Assembly: GCA_012845835.1 (NCBI GenBank) | Contig: JABAKD010000007.1 | Coordinates: forward strand, 7,714,566 to 7,778,565 | DNA length: 64,000 nucleotides | Direction: 5' to 3' | DNA from: Undaria pinnatifida | Taxonomy: Eukaryota; Sar; Phaeophyceae; Laminariales; Alariaceae | In this document: one piece after another, positions 58,301 to 64,000 of the stretch | Numbering within the stretch: the first letter of the stretch is position 1 | Layout: each line of letters starts with the position of its first letter | The notes under the pieces: model-generated | What the model saw: only the letters and a program-made list of their open reading frames with translations | What the model was told of the DNA's origin: nothing | Database searches by the model: none | Made by a program: the position numbers and the translations under genes

Positions 58301-58618
58301 GCAGTCACTCACCAGCGACTCGTACCCGTCCTCTCTTCCCTCCAACGCCTCCCGGTTGGCTTTCGCAAAGGGCGTCCTCTTGTTATATGTCGTCAAGACG
58401 GTCAAAATGCGTAGGGGTTGCGTCCCGGGCATGTTCCAGCTCCCCTCATCGTCCCAGTCGCTGTCTGCAATATTCACATCCAGCCCCACTTCTTGAGCGA
58501 GCGCTACCGTAGGCCCCCGTCGAGTGCGACCATCCGACGGATAGTGGCAACGAGCGGAGCTCAGTAAAAAAAAAACTAGTACTCGTGCTCGCAGGAGCAC
58601 CCCTCGTGTTCTCAGCAT
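55356..58618 (-). CDS. Multi-exon minus-strand gene of unknown function, possibly a pseudogene
   Basis: Four coding blocks follow one another on the minus strand. Block A, 58618-58313: ATG start, hydrophobic N-terminal stretch (LLRARVLVFFLLSSA), DSDWDDEGSW, RILTVLTTYNKRTPFAKANR, donor CTG|GTGAGT, phase 0. Block B, about 57294-57202: KKTIMFADHHIALGQQES, donor AGC|GTAAGA, phase 0, acceptor unclear. Block C, 56106-55885: acceptor GCTGCAG, PPIDDVGMPRAIRFEPDPVA then PDLYV and an in-frame TAG; coding resumes in another frame (AQRQIFITSDQDDEDVDG, YGLAHNHRLLGAITE) to donor GAG|GTGAGA. Block D, 55472-55356: DLYVDGGVVVRCFFGSVWGG. An N-terminal signal or anchor and the general look suggest a secretory-pathway enzyme such as a glycosyltransferase, but I do not recognise the family. 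The frame break in block C is either decay, an assembly error or an unseen splice. Confidence 0.45.
55630..55690 (+). repeat. Family T end fragment
   Basis: AAGACCGCAAAGGAACAGGG and CACTCGCGCCACTGACTCCG match the right ends at 28625-28690 and 48640-48700. Confidence 0.5.
55745..55862 (+). repeat. Family Z right-end fragment
   Basis: TTTTCGACGACTTCTGGTTA, AAGGGGTCCCGCTGGTCA, then ACACAAAAAGTGGTACATAC and an end AGCACGCGTC. It abuts block C of the minus-strand gene. Confidence 0.55.
56595..56645. repeat. GC-rich hairpin with TAGTGCGG motif
   Basis: GGGGTCCCGC and GCGGGACCCC are perfect inverted 10-mers around TATAGTGCGGTACCGTCTAG. Related TAGTGCGG / GGTACC / GGCCCCGG motifs recur at 57590-57790 and, weaker, at 56960-57150, suggesting remnants of one repeat family. 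Confidence 0.6.
57590..57790. repeat. GC-rich repeat remnant with TAGTGCGG and GGTACC motifs
   Basis: TTAGTGCGGTACCTCG, ATAGTGCGAGGCCCCGG, GACGGGGCCCCGG and GAGCGGTACCGTTCGTGCCG in succession. A KpnI-like GGTACC core is shared with 56595-56645. Confidence 0.45.
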
Positions 58619-58619
58619 T

Positions 58620-61600
58620 CTGTCCGGGCGCAAGTTAAACCCTAGGTTCGGCCATGATGAGGATTGAACTAAGCCGCCGTCCCTCCCCGATGGCCGTTAG
58701 AGCGTCGGCCGAGGTTCGCACGATGCACGGAACGGAAGAGTATTGAAAATGGCGGAGAACGCTCGCCGGCTCTTTGGCAGGGAACGTATGAGCTGTCGGA
58801 TTATTTCAAGGCACACATATGTGTGCACGGTACACAACAAATATGGTATTCGTAGCCACATACATGTTACATTGCATGGAATTGTTTCTTTCCGTTTTGC
58901 CAATATACGTCCGTAGTACTGTTTCAAGATGTAATTCCCACACTTCATTGTATACCTTAAACTACAGGTGCATGTCCCCAAAATGTACTGCACAATATAC
59001 ATACGAATGACAATATGTCACTCGGCAATAAAAAATTAACTTACAAAGAGGGGGGGCGAAATAAACTACACTTTTATTGAGAGTTTTGTAGGAGACCATT
59101 ATTATAGACTAGATTTGCATATTAAATTGTTAATCAAAATGCATTTCTTTGCTGTGTGTTCCACCGATGTAGCAATACTATCGACTAACGTTTTTTCAGA
59201 TCGCATCGGAAATTCCGATATATACATGTAGGAAATCGGATCTGCACACCATGGGATCTGAAAAAAAGCGTCCCGATATATCCGATAAGAACGCGTTACT
59301 TCGAGCGGGAGAGGGTGCGTCACAAAAATGTGTCGTCCACGGTGCAAAGAAAAGCGAACACGTCGAGGTGGGGGCTCACAAGGAAAAAAGTGCGTGTGCC
59401 CTTCGACAGGTACCACGTTTTACCGACCTAGAGTTCCGGATGCCCGCGTCACCTATCGCCCACCGTGACGCGCGCTACGATAGCGAGGTAGCACTGGCCG
59501 CCAGATAAATCTTGCATGACGCGTCTCCTTAGCCCACAACCGTGTGGGAATGCCATTATTCTTGTTTAGACAAAGTGTTTTTCGTTTGTTTCCCTGAGCG
59601 ACACGGGTTTGTTCATCGAGTTGCGTTTTCAGGTGGCTCACAAATCGATTGTTGGGCGAGTTCAAAAATTGTTCACCTCTACCGCACCACGGGTCTCGCT
59701 CGTATACTGGAATCGGAAAAATATAGCGATCCCGATCCGACCCGGTCCGATCCGATCCGATCCGATAAATATCGGACTACTTATCGGGGCGCATGCTACA
59801 CGACAAAGGTGCACCCCAATTTTGTAGGTTTTCATTTGATGGTATATCGTATCTTAATTAATTCATGCAAATTCCGCCCAACTTTCAACTCTACTTTTTT
59901 TATTCCAGGAGTAAAAGTGCATCCAAACCCGCCGATCCTATTAACAATAATAAAGCCCGAGGCCTAGGCACGCACAACGCAAATGTGTACACAAGCATTC
60001 GTTGTAGTAGTAGTTCTAACGATCGATGTTCGGTGTATAGCTTCCTGCCCGATCACCTTGGAGGAGTTCCGCCAGAGCCAAGAAAATGTGTTGGCCAAAC
60101 AAAACGTGCCACCTCTATAGCCGCACGTTTCACTTCGAAAAGAAAAAAATAAACGCACAATATATCCACCTCCCGACCACCAACAACCTGGACGAAACCG
60201 GCATCATGGGCATAAAAACATTAGTAGTAGTAACGCAAGGCATTCCAACGATGCTGGGCAGCTAGATACCTGAGTTGAGGATCCTCGGAAACGTGCTGCG
60301 TACAACATGGTCCTCACTCGGTGTATATATACACACCTCATCCAACGCCCCGAGCTTGATAAATATTGTGAGCGTACAGCCCGATGAACCAACCCATTGC
60401 CTAGCGATTCAGTAGTTAACAGGGAACTATTAATATTTGTCATGTGCTATTTGGTGATGTACTTCTACTAGGCATGTTGATATTATTTAGCCCTAATAAG
60501 CACACAAGGAAAAATATTGAAAAATTACACAGTATTTTTTTGTGTACTATCAAGAAAGGTACACACTTCCTCGACCGAGGAAGATCCTAGGAATGTACTC
60601 AAAATACCGTACGTCCCTATACCGTAGCACGTATGTGTCACTGGGTCGTTGGTGGCCAGTCAGAAATGTCCTCCCCGCGGCAAAAACTGATAGACTCCTA
60701 TCGGAGCAGGCGTCTGAAGAACCATCGGTCGTTCCATGCCTTTTCGCGCAAGGGAAAAAAGGTTTCCGAGTTTAGTTCTGGCCAAGCTCTGGTTCTGGTC
60801 TGGTCTCTGGTCTGGTTTAATGTCGTGTGTGGCCGTGCATTGTTGAACACTTTTCCGCAACTCGGTTTTTTTTTGCAGGCTGCGAGCCAAGTCGTTAGTC
60901 GACAGCCACACAGCTGAATGCGTTGTTGTTCTGTACCAATATATTGCGAGCTGCGTTGTTCTGACCGTTTGTTCTGACTCGTGGGGGAAAGAGACAGAGG
61001 TTTTGTCCTCGATCACAAGCATCTATGTGCGGTACAGCCTTCTGCGTGTATCAGTTTTTTTAGTCCTCCCGACGACGCCACGTATCGAGAGGTTGAGGTA
61101 AGACACAGAGTATCCCTGCAGGTCGACCAAGTGGACATCATGTCCTCGGGTGTGACTGTCTTCGCAGCTCAGAAGCGGAAGAGAAGCAGCTTGTATTATT
61201 CCCTCAGAATCGAGATTACGAACTGGGACGGGAGGCAAGTGTCTCCGTCTCCTGATATATCCCAAACACAAAACGCCATCCTTACAATTCAAGAACGGCC
61301 TACTACCCATTGGAGGTGGGAAATTGCGGGTATATTCCAAGGCCGTACCATAACGTATCGCAGCTTCAGGCAATACCTTGTCTATCCCGTTTGGATCTGT
61401 CTCTCTTGTTCGACCCCTGCGACGGTATGGTTGGGTCGGAAGGTTTCGGGTGGGGAGCCCCGCGTCAGTCATGAATATGTTTGCCAAAAAGGAGTACACC
61501 CTATCGTAGAATAGCTAGCGTCCCAGTTCCTGTTCAACGGCCAGCACCATGCAGTTCACTACAAAAACAGCGTCTGCCCCCTAGCAATCGTCACTCGCTG

Positions 61601-61820
61601 AGCGATTGGAACCCCCCCCCAAGCAAAAGGCTCGCATCCACTCCGGGCAGTAGGTCTGGGCCGCCTAGGCGTACACATAACAACTATATACTGTTAACAA
61701 AGTAAACACTAAGAACTCCATGGACTTTGGATAGCCCCTCGGCTCAGGAGAGTCGTCGATCAGAAACGCTGACCCTGAAAGCGCTACCCCTACAGCGGCA
61801 TGCACGTCAGCTGTGCGGTT
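58620..61820. other. Intergenic with degenerate Z ends and short inverted repeats
   Basis: GACGCGCGCTACGATAGCGA (59466), CACCTCTACCGCACCACGGG (59675), GCGCATGCTACACGACAAAG (59790) and GCCACCTCTATAGCCGCACG (60107) are decayed Z termini. (TCCGA)n occurs near 59745. 59190-59290 is partly self-complementary (TTTTTCAGATC ... GATCTGAAAAAA). The ORF at 60981-61514 ends inside Z-like sequence and is not supported as a gene. Confidence 0.45.
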
Positions 61821-61824
61821 AGTA

Positions 61825-62000
61825 GGCTACAGCAGTAGTCCCACCTAGAAATAGCGCCAAGAGCGCCTTGGGGCAGTTGGGCGCCATGTAAAGAAGGGCC
61901 AGCTGGAGGCGAGACCCGCTCCTCATCTCTTCTCGATGCGCAGCATGGGCTGCATCCTCTCGCAAAACACCGGCGGCGTAGAACGTGTAACGTGCGTAAT
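61825..62000 (-). repeat. Outlying U unit, diverged
   Basis: The minus strand shares the unit order of the array (GGATGCAGCCCATGCTG, CATCGAGAAGAGATG, CTGGCCCTTCTTTACATGGC, TGCCCCAAGGCGC, GCTATTTCTAGG) but is frame-shifted. About 0.9 kb separates it from the array. Confidence 0.6.
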
Positions 62001-62648
62001 CCAAACATTACCCACCAGCGCTCACGAGGTTCTAGCACGGCCTAAGAGTGCTACCCGGCGCATGGTCCACTATAGGGGTGCACCACAAAAACCCGAGGCT
62101 CATAACCTGACCATTTTTATACCCCAGCCAAAAGCGAAGTTAAAAGAAAAAATGCACGCTTAACCTTGTTGGGACTTGATAATATGCAGGCGATAGTATA
62201 CTTGGTACATACCAAAGAGCGACGAGCGTGATCTAATCATAAATCAAGCCTCTTAGGAAAAGCTCGAGAGACATCAATGCGAGTGTCGTCGTGCCTCACG
62301 CCTGCCTCACAGCTTCCTGCGTTGCAGTTTCAACACCTATCCTACACCAGCTCTCAGCGCGAACTGCTTCATGTGGCCCCGATGCTGCAGGGATCAGTTC
62401 TTCTTGTCCTCTTTTTTGGCGACTGAAATCCCGAAGGAGTCAGTCATTATAACCCGACTAGCAACCCCACGGCCTTGACCTAACAATACAACAACAAAAA
62501 ATAAAACACAGACTGGATACGTAGCTATTGATAGTTCCTCACTTTGAGCAGCCCAGGCAGTCACGAAAACAATGGTCAGAACGTGCTACCCCTGCGGTAG
62601 TCCCCGTAGTATCCGTCACCCCCATCATGCCTCCACCACGCCTCCGTC

Positions 62649-62907
62649 GACACGTGCCACATATAGAGGTGCACCGCTTTTTTTCGAAGAGGCTTCCTCA
62701 GTTTTGGAGCTCAACACCTTTCTTAACCCAAAAACTGATTTGGAGAAAAGTAAAACTGCTACTGAATGAAAACTCTCATGGCCTAGGTACACGACGAGAA
62801 AATCGGGAAAAAAAAATGCTTATTTCCGACGATTTTGGGTTAAGGAGCCCCGTCCTTCAGGAACAATGTCAGACGAAAAGTGGTCTACATATCTCGTAGT
62901 ATTCGTC
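62649..62907 (+). mobile_element. TIR element family Z, between U units
   Basis: Left GACACGTGCCACATATAGAG, interior TCATGGCCTAGGTACACGAC and TTCCGACGATTTTGGGTTAA, right CTCGTAGTATTCGTC. It lies in the space between the outlying U unit and the array. Confidence 0.75.
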
Positions 62908-62929
62908 CATCATGACACCAACCACTAAT

Positions 62930-63850
62930 CGTGGCGCGATCGCCCCTAGAAAGAAATAGCCCAAAGCGCCTCGGAGCGGCTGTGTGCCATGTAAGAAGGG
63001 CCGATCAGCGAGGCCCTCTTCATGTTTTCTCGGTTCACAGCATCGGCTGCATCCTGGAAAGCATCCGCGGTGTACAGTGCACCAAATAAAATCCAACACA
63101 TCCACCAACGGGAGGTGCCGGCAACGTCTGAACGAGCTATCTCTCTATCGCATTAGAGCAGACGTCACCAACCTCTGTGGGATCGCCCCCGCATAGGAAT
63201 AGCTCAAAACGTCTTCGGACAGCTGTTTGCCATGTGATAAGAACGTCCAGTTAGCGAGACCTACTTCATGTTTTTTCCGGGCGAACAGCATCGGCCGCGT
63301 GCTTTGAAAGAATCGGCGGTGTTCAGCGCATAATTCAATACATTCACCGGCACGGGTTACCGGCAATGCCTGAACGTGCTATCCCTATCGCATGATTGCA
63401 CGCGTCACCCACATCCATGCGGTTGCCTAGGCATAAAAAAAACTTCGAACGCCTTCGGGCACTAGTGTGCCATGTACGAAGGGCCAGTTAGCGAAACCCA
63501 CGTCATGTCCTCTCGGTCCACAGCATCGGACGCATCCTTCGGTGTTCGGCGTATAATCCAACACATCCACCAGTACAGGCTGCCGGCAAGGCTAAGAGAT
63601 GTGCCTCTATCGCATGGTTGGGCGCGTCACGAATATCTGTGTGATTGCCCTCGCATGGAAATAGCTCCTAATGCCTTCGGGCACTGTTGGGCCAAGTAAG
63701 GACGAGACGGTGAGGCCCACTTGATATCTTCTCGATGGACAGCACCGGCCGCGTCCTTGAAAGCATCGGCGGTGTACAGCTTGTCCTCCCCAAGATGGCG
63801 AATGCCGAGGTGTATCCCAAGAACCTGTTCAACATTGCCAGTCAACACAG
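62930..63850 (-). repeat. Tandem array of four exon-like U units, period about 235 bp
   Basis: Units on the minus strand lie at about 63824-63650, 63560-63430, 63335-63190 and 63085-62940. The first is intact and open: acceptor GAACAG at 63824, VLGIHLGIRHL, YTADAFKDAAGAVHREDIKW, then QQCPKALGAIS. The others have frameshifts and stops but keep ATGCTTTCAAGGACGCGGCC-like and CGAGAAGAYATSAAG-like stretches. Between units lies ACGCGTGCAATCATGCGATA, resembling a Z terminus. Window edge follows; the parent gene may continue beyond 64000. Function unknown. Confidence 0.7.
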
Positions 63851-64000
63851 GCAGGTGGTAATAATACGAACGTTAGGTGAGGTATAGCTAAGTAAGAGTT
63901 GTAGCTATAGTGAACAAAAATTCAACCTGCGGTTTGGGTTTAGTAGTGTATTGTAACGGCGGTTTATCATTATGCGAAACCGCTAGTAAATAATAGAAAG
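63851..64000. other. Window edge, unassigned
   Basis: AT-rich sequence upstream of the U acceptor; nothing recognised. Confidence 0.4.

Noticed and set aside
58645-58705. Possible tRNA gene on the minus strand (AGTTCAATCC B-box-like, GGCC acceptor-like ends)
   Set aside because: D and anticodon arms do not pair and the A box is missing.
60981-61514. 177-codon ORF on + and 158-codon ORF on -
   Set aside because: Both strands are open, no splice signals or motifs; the + ORF ends in Z-like sequence.

Overview
This is a repeat-dominated eukaryotic window. The sequence shows GT-AG introns with pyrimidine-rich 3' ends, several TIR and tRNA-derived element families, kilobase-scale microsatellites and a 500-base N gap (9599-10098). 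A secreted WSC-WSC-CAP gene, a GT31/Fringe-like exon and a LINE tail that I recall from brown algae together suggest a brown alga or another stramenopile. That placement is inference from memory and was not checked against any database.

Coding content is sparse. The best gene is on the + strand from 13156 to 20132: signal peptide, two complete eight-cysteine WSC modules, an Ala/Pro/Glu linker and a CAP (SCP/PR-1) domain. It chains through nine exons with conserved reading frame, plus a last exon whose 5' edge is unclear. On the - strand there is a well-bounded GT31/Fringe-like exon at 37966-37544 and a chain of coding blocks of unknown function at 58618-55356 with one broken frame. There is also an exon-like unit at 29574-29389, related to a tandem array at 63850-61825. 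Weaker candidate exons lie at 324-79, 1280-1105, 42328-42190 and 41805-41578 (all -), and an Ala/Glu-rich coiled-coil ORF at 23933-24465 (+).

Layout: 0-9.6 kb holds tandem and dispersed repeats, a duplicated 0.5 kb segment and a LINE 3' fragment nested in a repeat. 9.6-11.6 kb holds the gap and a 1 kb CAA array. 13-20 kb is the WSC-CAP gene. 20-37 kb is intergenic, with SINE-like, tRNA-like, MITE-like and poly-C elements. 37-38.8 kb holds the glycosyltransferase exon and a second LINE fragment. 39-41 kb is an array built on CTTCCATGGAAG. 42-54 kb holds poly-C composite repeats, a TACTG array and a 21-bp hairpin minisatellite. 55-64 kb holds the - strand gene of unknown function and the array of exon-like units.

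I name the recurrent families for this annotation only: X (about 240 bp, dispersed), Y (poly-C blocks usually next to X), Z (260-290 bp TIR element), W (250-290 bp TIR element), T (short TIR element), R and S (tRNA-derived), U (exon-like array units). The recurring theme is local duplication of exon pieces that then decay inside introns or beside the parent exon. This is seen in the WSC-CAP gene, the GT31-like locus and the U array. I see no CRISPR array, operon, phage or intact autonomous transposon.
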